Shown here: one piece after another, positions 20,476-28,860 of the stretch
Layout of the letters: each line of letters begins with the position of its first letter
Position numbering within the stretch: position 1 is the stretch's first letter
Assembly: GCA_014695195.1 (NCBI GenBank)
Contig: JACJNW010000025.1
Coordinates: 62,001-126,000 of the forward strand
Direction of reading: 5' to 3'
Origin: Cyanobacteria bacterium FACHB-DQ100
GTDB lineage: Bacteria; Cyanobacteriota; Cyanobacteriia; Leptolyngbyales; Leptolyngbyaceae
Length of the DNA stretch: 64,000 bases
Translations under genes and position numbers: made by a program
The notes under the pieces: model-generated
Told to the model about the DNA's origin: nothing
What the model saw: only the letters and a program-made list of their open reading frames with translations
The model's database searches: none

Positions 20476-21934
20476 CGTAGTAATAGGTCTAGATCTGGGG
20501 ACAGGAGGGGTGCGAGCGATCGCGGTTGATCTGCATGGGCAACTTATTGCTCAGACAACAAAAAGTTATCCCCTGTTCACGCCACAACCTGGTTGGACGG
20601 AGCAAAATCCGGCAGATTGGGTAGAAGCTAGTTTGGAGGCTTTATCAGACATCGCTCAACAGCTTGGTGAAAACCGTGCGATCGCCCTGGGCTTGTCGGG
20701 ACAAATGCACGGTATGGTTCCACTTGATGCAGAAGGTCAGGTGATCAGACCCGCAATTTTATGGAATGACCAACGGACTGGAAAGGCGGTGGGAGAGATC
20801 GAAGCTGCAATTTCTCGCCAAGAACTGATTCAACGAACTGGCAATCCTGCGATCACAGGATTTCAGCTTCCAAAGCTCATCTGGTTGCGAACGCAAGAGC
20901 CACAAGCCTATGCCCAAGTTCGGCAAATCTTGCTGCCCAAGGATTATTTGGGCTATGTATTGACTGGAGCAGCCGCTACAGAACCCTCCGATGCTTCAGG
21001 AACAGGCTGTTTGAACTTAGCGAATCGACAGTGGGACATCGATATTCTGAATGCGCTTGAGATTAATTCAGCATGGTTTCCACCTGTAGTGGAGTCCACC
21101 GCAATCGCTGGACGCTTGAAACCAGCGATCGCAACACGCGTGGGGCTACCAGACGGATTACCAATCGTTGCTGGAGGAGGTGATAATGCAGCCACCGCAA
21201 TTGGGTTGGGAATTTCAGCCAGTAATCTGAATCGAGGTAGTCTGAGTATCGGTACGTCGGGCGTGATTTTTGCTCCTCTGGAGCGTCCCATCCCTGATCC
21301 AGAGGGGCGAGTGCATTTGTTTTGTCATGCTGATGGCGGCTATCACTTGTTGGGTGTGACGCTAGCGGCAGGTGGCTCGTTGCGCTGGTATCGAGACACG
21401 ATCGCTCCCCAGATTGCCTTCGCGGATCTGATGCAGTTGGCGGAAAGTTCACAGCCTGGTGCTCGTGGTGTTTTATTTCTGCCTCACCTTGCGGGAGAAC
21501 GCAGCCCTCATCTTGATTCAGAAACTCGCGGAGCCTGGGTAAATCTAGCCTTAGCACATTCGCAAGCTGATCTGATCCGGGCTGTACTGGAAGGTGTGGC
21601 ATTCAGTCTAAGAGAAGCCTTAGATGTGATTCACGAAATAACTCCCATGCAGCAACTCTTGGCAACGGGAGGAGGGGCACGATCGAGCGTTTGGTTGAAG
21701 ATCCTGGCAGATGTGTTGCAAACAGAATTGATTGCGCCCAAGGCTGAAGAAGGTGCTGCTTATGGAGCCGCAATTCTAGCAATGGTAGGAGTTGGGGCAT
21801 ATTCCAATTTAGAAGCTGCATTCAAGATCCTGCCCCAGGCTGAAGACGTTGTACAGCCCCAGAAAAATCTAATGTATGAGCCTGTGTTTCAAAAATATAA
21901 ACAATTATATGAAGCCCTGAAAGCAGTGCGTTGA
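20468..21934 (+). CDS. xylB: Xylulokinase (FGGY family)
   Basis: A 488-residue FGGY sugar kinase of normal length. It phosphorylates D-xylulose to D-xylulose 5-phosphate in the cytoplasm, feeding the pentose phosphate pathway. Visible motifs are [11 protein letters not shown] near the N-terminus (ATP), [32 protein letters not shown] with the putative catalytic Asp, GTSGVIF, and [12 protein letters not shown] near the C-terminus. The start is TTG at 20468, preceded by GGGAGGGAAG and overlapping the broken ndh frame by 8 bases. It stands first in a polyol cluster with a SorC-type regulator, two dehydrogenases and an ABC transporter, so the xylulose is likely made from a polyol such as D-arabitol or xylitol. 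Other FGGY kinases act on fuculose or ribulose, but the motifs fit XylB best. Confidence 0.93.
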   Translation: MADVVIGLDLGTGGVRAIAVDLHGQLIAQTTKSYPLFTPQPGWTEQNPADWVEASLEALSDIAQQLGENRAIALGLSGQMHGMVPLDAEGQVIRPAILWNDQRTGKAVGEIEAAISRQELIQRTGNPAITGFQLPKLIWLRTQEPQAYAQVRQILLPKDYLGYVLTGAAATEPSDASGTGCLNLANRQWDIDILNALEINSAWFPPVVESTAIAGRLKPAIATRVGLPDGLPIVAGGGDNAATAIGLGISASNLNRGSLSIGTSGVIFAPLERPIPDPEGRVHLFCHADGGYHLLGVTLAAGGSLRWYRDTIAPQIAFADLMQLAESSQPGARGVLFLPHLAGERSPHLDSETRGAWVNLALAHSQADLIRAVLEGVAFSLREALDVIHEITPMQQLLATGGGARSSVWLKILADVLQTELIAPKAEEGAAYGAAILAMVGVGAYSNLEAAFKILPQAEDVVQPQKNLMYEPVFQKYKQLYEALKAVR

Positions 21935-22140
21935 ACAATCCGCTGCAATCAACAGCAATTCACATTATTGATGTAGCAGTAACAAATCAGGCATTTGAAA
22001 AAGTGATTGATAAACGAGTGCTGCACCCCGATCGCGGGCAAATCCTCGGAACATGGATGAATAGCTATCAATCTCCAGCCTTGGGGTTTATCAAGGACGA
22101 CTGTATGAGGTTTCAATTCACTCAGTCGTTTTTGATAAAT

Positions 22141-22288
22141 TGGCGTTGCTGAATGCAAGTATGGTTTGCCCTCATCCCCAACCCTTCTCCCTAAGGAGAA
22201 GGGAGCTAGAAACCTCTTGTTCCCTCTCCCTGGGGAGAGGGCTAGGGTGAGGGCGAATCCGAGATTCATACTCAAATTCAGCAATGCC
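22141..22288. repeat. MITE-like imperfect inverted repeat
   Basis: The left arm (from 22141, TGGCGTTGCTGAATGCAAGT...) and the right arm (to 22288, ...CAAATTCAGCAATGCCGA) are imperfect inverted copies of each other. The centre is two short hairpins of the CCCTCTCCCTGGGGAGAGGG type, a family scattered in many cyanobacterial genomes. There is no coding content. It sits between convergent xylB and the regulator gene and may act as a two-way terminator. Confidence 0.65.
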
Positions 22289-22318
22289 GATAAATTCTTG
22301 GTTTATGCTCTATTGCAC

Positions 22319-23281
22319 TTACACTTTGGCAAGAATTGCTTCAGCAACCGCTTTGTCAGTGACCAACCCTGTAATGAGCTTGCCACGCATAGCGGCTAGA
22401 ATGGCTTCTGCCTTTTTTTCACTACCTGCTACACCAATAACCAGGCGCTGAGCTGGTTGCTGCAAGGGAACGCTAGCTACTCGACTATTGATTCCTTCTT
22501 GTAATAAAACTCCGTCGCGATTATATGCCCAGCCTGCAATCTCTCCAACTGCTCCCAGCTCAATCAATTTAGCAACTTCTTCATCGTTAATAAAGCCGTC
22601 TTGATGGAGCGGGGCATTCCAGGCAAGATGGCTAATCCCAACAAATGTTGCTTTAGCTTGCTCTGCTAAGGTCTTTACGGTAATAAACGATCGCTGTGTC
22701 TGTAGTAGCTGCCGTTCTTCAATGCTGGTCGCAACAACCGGAGTGGGGACAGGATAAGCTTGAGAACCAACGCGATCGGAGAGGTGCATCACAACTTCAT
22801 GACGACCCGCACGCCCATAGTGAGACAGGTTGCCGATAATGGAGATAATTTTATGCTGAGGTTGATTCATTGCTGGAATCTGTTCCACCATTGCTCGCAA
22901 TGTTCTTCCAGAAGAAAATGCCAGAATGGTTGGGGCTTTTGCAAGCAAATAACTCTCTAGGTAATTAGCAGCACATACCCCAATCCCATTAAACCGATCG
23001 ACATTGCGATCATCACTGGGAACTACTTCACATAAGGACAATTGAAATTTTTCCCGTAATGATTCAGCTAGCTCTATACATTCTCTTAAAGGATGATCAA
23101 GGCGAAACTTGATCAGTTTTTCGCTAACAGCCAATGCCACTAGGCGTTGAGCTGCCTGACGGGAGACATTGAGTTTATTGGCAACCTCTTCCTGAGTATT
23201 GCCACCAATGTAATAGAGCCAAGCTGCATGAGCCGCGAGATCCAGTTTACGATCGCGCCGCTCAAGAAAAGTTTCTTCCAT
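22319..23281 (-). CDS. SorC/DeoR-type transcriptional regulator of polyol use
   Basis: A 320-residue protein with an N-terminal helix-turn-helix (about residues 25-65, TQEEVANKLNVSRQAAQRL) and a C-terminal sugar-binding domain typical of the SorC family (FSSGRTLRAMV, GRAGRHEVVMHLSDRVG, DGFINDEE, GVAGSEKKAEAILAAMRG). Family members bind sugar phosphates or polyols and control nearby operons. The gene lies between xylB and the divergent dehydrogenase/transport genes. An 18-bp near-palindrome just upstream of its start is repeated in the divergent promoter region, which suggests that it regulates itself and the cluster. The start at 23281 gives a standard length. The inducer is not known; a polyol or xylulose 5-phosphate would fit. 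Confidence 0.88.
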   Translation of the reverse strand: MEETFLERRDRKLDLAAHAAWLYYIGGNTQEEVANKLNVSRQAAQRLVALAVSEKLIKFRLDHPLRECIELAESLREKFQLSLCEVVPSDDRNVDRFNGIGVCAANYLESYLLAKAPTILAFSSGRTLRAMVEQIPAMNQPQHKIISIIGNLSHYGRAGRHEVVMHLSDRVGSQAYPVPTPVVATSIEERQLLQTQRSFITVKTLAEQAKATFVGISHLAWNAPLHQDGFINDEEVAKLIELGAVGEIAGWAYNRDGVLLQEGINSRVASVPLQQPAQRLVIGVAGSEKKAEAILAAMRGKLITGLVTDKAVAEAILAKV

Positions 23282-23320
23282 ATCTCATCATCTGGGAAAA
23301 CGCATCTGTCTAAAGAGAGC

Positions 23321-23357
23321 TTTGAGCATATGCCCAAAATTACTATATTTGCTCAAA
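23321..23357. promoter_or_regulatory. Operator candidate at the regulator promoter
   Basis: TTTGAGCATATGCCCAAA (23321-23338) is a palindrome with one mismatched pair, and a half-site TTGCTCAAA follows at 23349-23357. It lies 40-76 bases before the regulator start. A site matching at 15 of 18 bases occurs at 24380-24397. Binding by the SorC-type protein is an inference. Confidence 0.5.
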
Positions 23358-23466
23358 GTTCTCTGTAAACTCTATTACATTATCCTCAATAAAATCTACA
23401 GAGCAGGTAATTTTTGAGAAGTAAGACGTTCACGATCGACAGTAACGACTCAAAACCCCGAAGTCG

Positions 23467-24294
23467 CTATTGACCTCCCGTAATGTCCAGGTTAAATCCT
23501 GTAATGTAACTTGCTTCATCACTCATGAGAAAAGCAACTCCGTTGGCAACCTCTTCTAAACTGCCCAGACGGCGCATTGGCACTGAATCAATCATTTGTT
23601 GTTCTACAACTTTAGGGTCTGCATCAAAATACTGAGAACCTACTGCTGCCTGCAATTCAGTTTGCCGTGTCCACATTACACCTGGTCCAATCAGTGAAGG
23701 TGAGAGAGAATTCACTCGAATTCCGTAAGGTGCTAAATCCTTTGCAGCAGTTTGAGTCATGCCAATCACTGCAAACTTGGAAGCTGCATATGCCAGCATA
23801 TTCGGAGGTCCATCAACTCCTGCATGGCTCGCCATGTTGACGATAGCTCTGCTACACGGGTACGTGCCCGCGCCGCCGCCTGAATCGCGGAGCTGCTGAG
23901 CGGCAGCTTTTAGAACGTGAAAAACGCCAACGACATTGATATCAATCACCTTTTGAAAATCATCCTCTGGATAGTCCTCAGTTTTGGCAAATGCTCCTTG
24001 GTAGCCAGCATTATTGAAGACGTAGTCAATCTGTCCAACCTGCGCTACAGCACCAGAAAATGCTTTTGCCACGCTGTCTGCAAGCGTCACATCACAGTGA
24101 AATGCAACAAGGGGGACATTGTACTCCTTTAAGTCCTGCACTACCTCTGCCATTTTGGTTTCATTTAAATCCAGCAGAACTACTCCAGCACCATTAGCTG
24201 CAAAGCGTTGTGCCGTTGCTTTTCCAATATCTCCAGCACCCCCTGTAATTAAGATAGTTTTTCCCTCAAACGAATAAGTTGCGCTTGCCGTCAC
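23467..24294 (-). CDS. Short-chain dehydrogenase/reductase, probable polyol dehydrogenase
   Basis: A 275-residue classical SDR. It shows the NAD(P)-binding TGGAGDIG (residues 17-24), an Asp after the second strand (LLDLN, favouring NAD), NNAG, and the catalytic YAASK with a Ser about 15 residues before it. The C-terminus ends SYITGFNLDITGGQ. SDRs of this type oxidise xylitol, arabitol, galactitol or sorbitol to a ketose. Its place between a SorC regulator and a polyol ABC transporter, with xylulokinase nearby, makes a polyol to ketose step likely, but the substrate cannot be read from sequence. It is divergent from the substrate-binding-protein gene, with 157 bases between. Start ATG at 24294 is preceded by AAGGAGAT on the minus strand. 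Confidence 0.88.
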   Translation of the reverse strand: MTASATYSFEGKTILITGGAGDIGKATAQRFAANGAGVVLLDLNETKMAEVVQDLKEYNVPLVAFHCDVTLADSVAKAFSGAVAQVGQIDYVFNNAGYQGAFAKTEDYPEDDFQKVIDINVVGVFHVLKAAAQQLRDSGGGAGTYPCSRAIVNMASHAGVDGPPNMLAYAASKFAVIGMTQTAAKDLAPYGIRVNSLSPSLIGPGVMWTRQTELQAAVGSQYFDADPKVVEQQMIDSVPMRRLGSLEEVANGVAFLMSDEASYITGFNLDITGGQ

Positions 24295-24379
24295 GGTTTT
24301 ATCTCCTTGTTAATCAAGAATTGTTTCAAATATCAATGAACGATTTAGTTTTAGAACTGAGGTCAGTATGATTTCTATT

Positions 24380-24397
24380 ATTGAGCTTTTGCCCAAA
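24380..24397. promoter_or_regulatory. Operator candidate in the divergent polyol promoter
   Basis: ATTGAGCTTTTGCCCAAA matches the site at 23321-23338 in 15 of 18 positions. It is centred about 64 bases before the substrate-binding-protein start and 94 bases before the SDR start, so one regulator could control both directions. Confidence 0.5.
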
Positions 24398-24451
24398 AGC
24401 AGAGCATAAAATCAATATTACTTGCTCGATCTTTAATATAAGGAGCTAGCG

Positions 24452-25798
24452 ATGCGCACACCTCGCTTCGCCAAAATCATCGTTGTGTTCCTGATTGGCA
24501 TGATGTTGACGCAACTGTTGCATGCTTGTTCATCAGGTTCGCGAGCGGCAGAAAAAACAAGACTCACGATCGCCACAGTCAATAATGGCGACATGGTGAT
24601 CATGCAGGAGCTTTCCAGTCACTTTGAGAAAGCTAACCCCGATATTCAACTGAGATGGGTAGTGTTGGAAGAAAATGTATTGCGCCAGCGGGTCACGACT
24701 GATGTTGCGAGCCAAGGTGGGCAATTTGATGTTTTGACGATCGGTTCTTATGAGACACCGATCTGGGCAAGACGCGATTGGCTAAGATCCTTAAATCTGC
24801 CTGCTAGCTATGATGTAAACGACCTGTTGAAACCCATTCGAGAAGGGCTTTCCAATGACGGCAAACTCTATGCTGTGCCGTTCTATGGCGAAAGTTCGAT
24901 GCTTTATTACCGCAAGGATTTATTTCAAAAAGCAGGAATTACAGTTCCTGAACAGCCCACCTATCCTCAAATTAAAGAGTGGGCAAGTAAAGTTCATGAT
25001 CCCAAAAATGGGGTTTATGGCGTGTGCTTACGGGGTAAACCGGGTTGGGGTGAAAATATGGGATTCATTTCAACGCTCGTGAATACCTATGGTGGTCAAT
25101 GGTTTGACATGAAATGGAATCCGACGATTAATACACCCGCTTGGAAAGAAGCGATCAACTACTATGTGGATCTGATGCAGAACTATGGTCCCCCTGGCGC
25201 AAGTTCTAATGGATTCAATGAAAATTTAGCCTTGTTCTCAACGGGCAAGTGCGGAATGTGGGTTGATGCAACCGTTGCGGCGGGACTACTCTCGAACCCG
25301 AAAGAGTCCAAGGTATATGACAAGCTGGGTTTTGCTCGTGCGCCGATCGAGAAATACCCTAATGGTTCAAACTGGCTCTGGGCATGGGCTTTAGCAGTTC
25401 CTAAAACCTCGAAATCACCAGAAGCAGCAGAACGATTTATTGCTTGGGCCACCTCGAAGGAGTATATCCAGCTGGTCGCTGACCAAAATGGTTGGGTTGC
25501 TGTACCACCGGGTACTCGCACTTCCACCTATCAGAATCCTAACTATCAAAAAGCCGCTCCTTTTGCCTCGATCGTGCTGCGTTCTATCCAATCTGCTGAT
25601 GTTACCCGTCCGGCTGCTCAACCAACGCCCTATAAAGGCATTCAGTATGTGGATATTCCAGAATTTCAGGCGATTGGATCATCGACTGGGCAGACGATCG
25701 CGGCTGCGCTGACCCGTAGTACCTCTGTCGATCAAGCGTTGCAACAATCCCAAAGCACAACGGAACGCTTCATGAGACATACAGGCTACATCCAGTAG
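24452..25798 (+). CDS. ABC polyol/sugar substrate-binding lipoprotein
   Basis: A 448-residue family-1 extracellular solute-binding protein. The N-terminus is a lipoprotein signal with lipobox L-H-A-C, lipidated at Cys26, so it should be tethered in the periplasm. Downstream it has the fold-typical SHFEKANPDIQL, YAVPFYGESSMLYYRKDLF, FSTGKCGMWVDATVAAG and WAWALAVPKTSKSPEAAERFIAWA segments. Close relatives bind mannitol, sorbitol or other polyols (SmoE/MtlE type), which fits the neighbours, but the ligand is an inference. The start has AAGGAG at 24440-24445. The gene leads an operon with two permeases, an ATPase and a mannitol-type dehydrogenase, all on the same strand. Confidence 0.92.
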   Translation: MRTPRFAKIIVVFLIGMMLTQLLHACSSGSRAAEKTRLTIATVNNGDMVIMQELSSHFEKANPDIQLRWVVLEENVLRQRVTTDVASQGGQFDVLTIGSYETPIWARRDWLRSLNLPASYDVNDLLKPIREGLSNDGKLYAVPFYGESSMLYYRKDLFQKAGITVPEQPTYPQIKEWASKVHDPKNGVYGVCLRGKPGWGENMGFISTLVNTYGGQWFDMKWNPTINTPAWKEAINYYVDLMQNYGPPGASSNGFNENLALFSTGKCGMWVDATVAAGLLSNPKESKVYDKLGFARAPIEKYPNGSNWLWAWALAVPKTSKSPEAAERFIAWATSKEYIQLVADQNGWVAVPPGTRTSTYQNPNYQKAAPFASIVLRSIQSADVTRPAAQPTPYKGIQYVDIPEFQAIGSSTGQTIAAALTRSTSVDQALQQSQSTTERFMRHTGYIQ

Positions 25799-25912
25799 GA
25801 ACAGATTTAACAGCAGCTTTCAAGATTACTCAAGATTACTAATGGCGAAAAATCTGTTCTTACTTTCTGACCAACGTGGTTCAAAAACAATTAATTTGCG
25901 GTCTTTAAAGCT

Positions 25913-26830
25913 ATGTCTTCAATAGTTGTAGAACGTCACCCCGAAACACAACCCCCTAGACAGCGAACTCATCGTCAGGCATCAACCTTACCGCTAATTG
26001 CGCCTTCCGTCATTGCTCTGCTGCTCTGGATGATTGTGCCGCTGGTGATGACCATCTGGTTTTCTTTCCAGCGATATAACTTATTAAATCCCGATGCACA
26101 GAAATTCATTGGAATTGAGAATTTCACCTTTATCCTAAGTGATGCGGGCTTCTGGATTTCGATTGGAACTACGATCGTTCTCGTCGTTGCAGTTTTGGCG
26201 ATTACGATCGGTCTCGGTACATTACTCGCCGTCCTGTTTGACCAAGACTTTCCCGGTCAGGGAATTGCGCGGGTACTTGCTATCTCTCCCTTCTTTGTCA
26301 TGCCCACAGTCAGTGCATTGGTTTGGAAGAATATGCTAATGCACCCAGTCAATGGGCTGTTTGCTCAGATTACAAGAGGGTTGGGCTTAGGCGCGATCGA
26401 TTGGTTCGCTAACTTTCCATTGCTAGCAATCATCATCATTGTGTCGTGGGAGTGGTTACCCTTTGCATTGTTGATCTTATTGACAGCGATTCAGTCACTT
26501 GATCACGAACAGCTAGAAGCGGCTCGAATGGATGGTGCAAATGCGATCGCTCTGTTTCGGTTTGTAATGTTACCACACCTCAGTCGTGCGATCGCCGTAG
26601 TGGCAATGATTGAGACGATCTTCTTCCTCACCATCTTTGCGGAAATTTTCGTAACGACTGGAGGTGGTCCTGGTTTAGCAACAACTAACTTAGCTTATTA
26701 CATCTTCCTGAAAGCACTCCTGGAATTTGATGTGGGCGGTGCTTCAGCGGGTGGCTTGATTGCCGTAATTCTGGCAAACATCGTCGCAATCTTCTTGTTG
26801 CGGAGTGTGGCTCGTAATTTGGATACTTAA
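25913..26830 (+). CDS. ABC polyol/sugar permease, MalF/SmoF type
   Basis: A 305-residue inner-membrane permease with six predicted membrane spans and the EAA loop (EQLEAARMDGANAIALFRFV, about residues 200-219) that docks on the ATPase. The N-terminal tail is basic and Arg-rich. Together with the next permease and the ATPase it forms the import channel for the ligand of the upstream lipoprotein. It starts 114 bases after that gene and ends 14 bases before the next, which is tight operon spacing. It is the MalF-like partner; polyol specificity (SmoF/MtlF) comes from context. Confidence 0.92.
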   Translation: MSSIVVERHPETQPPRQRTHRQASTLPLIAPSVIALLLWMIVPLVMTIWFSFQRYNLLNPDAQKFIGIENFTFILSDAGFWISIGTTIVLVVAVLAITIGLGTLLAVLFDQDFPGQGIARVLAISPFFVMPTVSALVWKNMLMHPVNGLFAQITRGLGLGAIDWFANFPLLAIIIIVSWEWLPFALLILLTAIQSLDHEQLEAARMDGANAIALFRFVMLPHLSRAIAVVAMIETIFFLTIFAEIFVTTGGGPGLATTNLAYYIFLKALLEFDVGGASAGGLIAVILANIVAIFLLRSVARNLDT

Positions 26831-26844
26831 TTGGGGCACTTAAA

Positions 26845-27666
26845 ATGGCACGTAAAAATTCTCGTAAATGGCTGTGGGCAGTGCTTGGCTGGTTAGCTGC
26901 TTTACTCCTGTTTTTCCCAATCCTCTGGATGTTCATCACGAGCTTCAAAACAGAAGTTGCTGCGGTTGCCACACCGCCTCAATTATTCTTCCAGCCAACA
27001 TTGGAAAACTATGCAACGATTCAGGATCGAGCGAATTATGCCAATTATGCGTTTAATAGCATAGCAGTTTCCCTCGGTTCAACAATCCTTGCACTGCTGC
27101 TTGCTATCCCTGCTGCCTATGCGATGGCATTCTTCCCAACCAAGCGCACCAAGACAACCTTAACCTGGATGTTGTCCACCAAAATGCTACCGTCTGTTGG
27201 TGTCCTGGTTCCCATCTACATCCTGTGCCGAAATGCTGGACTGCTAGACACTCGCCTTGCCTTAATTATTATCTACACATTGAGCAATTTACCGATCGTG
27301 GTTTGGATGATCTATAGCTTCTTCAAGGATGTCCCAAAAGAGATTCTAGAAGCCGATCGCATGGATGGCGCAAGCACCCAACAAGAGCTTCGTCATGTAT
27401 TGCTCCCATTAGCATTACCGGGAATTGCTTCTACTGCACTGCTGTCCATTATTCTGTCCTGGAACGAAGCCTTCTGGAGTTTGAATCTAACCACATCTGA
27501 TGCAGCTCCACTCACTGCATTTATTGCCTCATTCTCCAGCCCGCAGGGATTGTTCTGGGCAAAACTTTCTGCTGCATCAACATTAGCGATCGCACCCATT
27601 CTCATCTTTGGTTGGTTGAGCCAACGACAGTTAGTTCGAGGTCTCACCTTTGGTGCCGTCAAATAG
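26845..27666 (+). CDS. ABC polyol/sugar permease, MalG/SmoG type
   Basis: A 273-residue membrane protein of standard MalG length. It has an N-terminal span, six spans in all, and the EAA motif EILEADRMDGASTQQELRHV. The C-terminus ends LVRGLTFGAVK, the typical GAVKG-like tail of this subfamily. It pairs with the preceding permease to form the channel. Spacing is 14 bases from the upstream gene and 36 to the ATPase gene. The polyol role is inferred from SmoG/MtlG-like neighbours. Confidence 0.92.
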   Translation: MARKNSRKWLWAVLGWLAALLLFFPILWMFITSFKTEVAAVATPPQLFFQPTLENYATIQDRANYANYAFNSIAVSLGSTILALLLAIPAAYAMAFFPTKRTKTTLTWMLSTKMLPSVGVLVPIYILCRNAGLLDTRLALIIIYTLSNLPIVVWMIYSFFKDVPKEILEADRMDGASTQQELRHVLLPLALPGIASTALLSIILSWNEAFWSLNLTTSDAAPLTAFIASFSSPQGLFWAKLSAASTLAIAPILIFGWLSQRQLVRGLTFGAVK

Positions 27667-27702
27667 CATCTGCTTGTTTGTAATCATTGATAGGAGCAGT
27701 TC

Positions 27703-28860
27703 ATGTCTACAGTTACTTTAAGAAATATCCATAAACGGTACACCGATACTGAAGTCATCAAGGGCGTTGATCTAGACATTCACGATCGTGAGTTTGTTGT
27801 GTTCGTCGGTCCCTCTGGCTGCGGAAAATCAACGTTACTTCGGATGATTGCGGGATTGGAAGAAATCTCCTCTGGCGATCTGTTCATCGATGAACAACGA
27901 GTGAATGATGTGCCGCCGGACAAGCGCGGATTGGCAATGGTGTTCCAGACCTATGCGCTCTATCCCCACATGACAGTGGCAGAAAATATGGCATTCAGTC
28001 TACGGCTCTCTGGTATGCCAAAAGCGCGACGACTGGAACGGGCGCGAGATGTTGCTCGTATCCTTCAATTAGAACCCCTCTTGAACCGGAAACCGAAAGA
28101 GCTATCGGGTGGTCAACGTCAACGGGTAGCGATCGGTCGGGCACTCGTTCGGAATCCGAAGGTGTTTTTGTTTGATGAACCCTTGTCAAACTTAGATGCA
28201 GCTTTGCGAGTGCAGATGCGGCTGGAGCTATCGAGCTTACACGATAGCTTGCAATCTACAATGATTTATGTCACGCACGATCAGGTAGAAGCGATGACGC
28301 TTGCCGATAAGATTGTTGTATTGCAGGGCGGCATTGTGGAACAGGTAGGGTCGCCACTGGAACTCTATCATCATCCCCGGAATCTATTCGTGGCTGGATT
28401 TATTGGTTCACCTAAAATGAACTTTCTCCCAGTTACAGTATCAGCCGTCAATGATTCCGGTACAACAGTTCAACTTCCAGGCGGTACTCGCGTCACAATT
28501 CCAGTTAGACCTGGAAGCCTCTCCACTGGAGATAGCGCAACCTTAGGAATTCGACCAGAGCATTTAGGACTGGATCACAACAATCCAACCTTAACAGGTG
28601 AGGTACTTGTGGTAGAACAACTGGGTGGAGAAACATTTCTCTATGTCAGGATTGCTGGCGGTGACACATTGGTTGTGCAAACTGATGGTGACAATCCTAG
28701 TCGTACACACGATCGCGCATTTATCCAGGTGAATGGCGAACTTTGCCATCTGTTCAATCAAAACGGTGAGGCTGTTCCCAAGGCTCGTCGTCACCATTTA
28801 ACACTGGATGACTCCCATGAACCACAATATCAAAACAGAATCAGCCATCAAGCTGAATGA
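27703..28860 (+). CDS. ABC transporter ATPase, MalK/UgpC/SmoK type
   Basis: A 385-residue ATPase that powers import. It shows Walker A GPSGCGKS (residues 36-43), the Q-loop VFQTYALYPHMTV, signature LSGGQRQRVAIGRAL, Walker B VFLFDEP with D-loop SNLDA, and the H-loop YVTHDQVEAMTLAD. The last about 130 residues form the TOBE/OB regulatory domain found in MalK-like subunits (GIRPEHLGL). AGGAGC (27692-27697) is the ribosome-binding site. The end overlaps the dehydrogenase gene by about 44-53 bases, which suggests translational coupling. Confidence 0.94.
   Translation: MSTVTLRNIHKRYTDTEVIKGVDLDIHDREFVVFVGPSGCGKSTLLRMIAGLEEISSGDLFIDEQRVNDVPPDKRGLAMVFQTYALYPHMTVAENMAFSLRLSGMPKARRLERARDVARILQLEPLLNRKPKELSGGQRQRVAIGRALVRNPKVFLFDEPLSNLDAALRVQMRLELSSLHDSLQSTMIYVTHDQVEAMTLADKIVVLQGGIVEQVGSPLELYHHPRNLFVAGFIGSPKMNFLPVTVSAVNDSGTTVQLPGGTRVTIPVRPGSLSTGDSATLGIRPEHLGLDHNNPTLTGEVLVVEQLGGETFLYVRIAGGDTLVVQTDGDNPSRTHDRAFIQVNGELCHLFNQNGEAVPKARRHHLTLDDSHEPQYQNRISHQAE

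Noticed and set aside
21063-21602. A 179-codon frame antisense to xylB.
   Set aside because: The sense strand encodes a clear full-length kinase, and the antisense product has no domain.
21931-22152. A 73-codon frame after xylB.
   Set aside because: Its TTG start lies inside the xylB end and it shows no family features; it runs into the MITE-like repeat.
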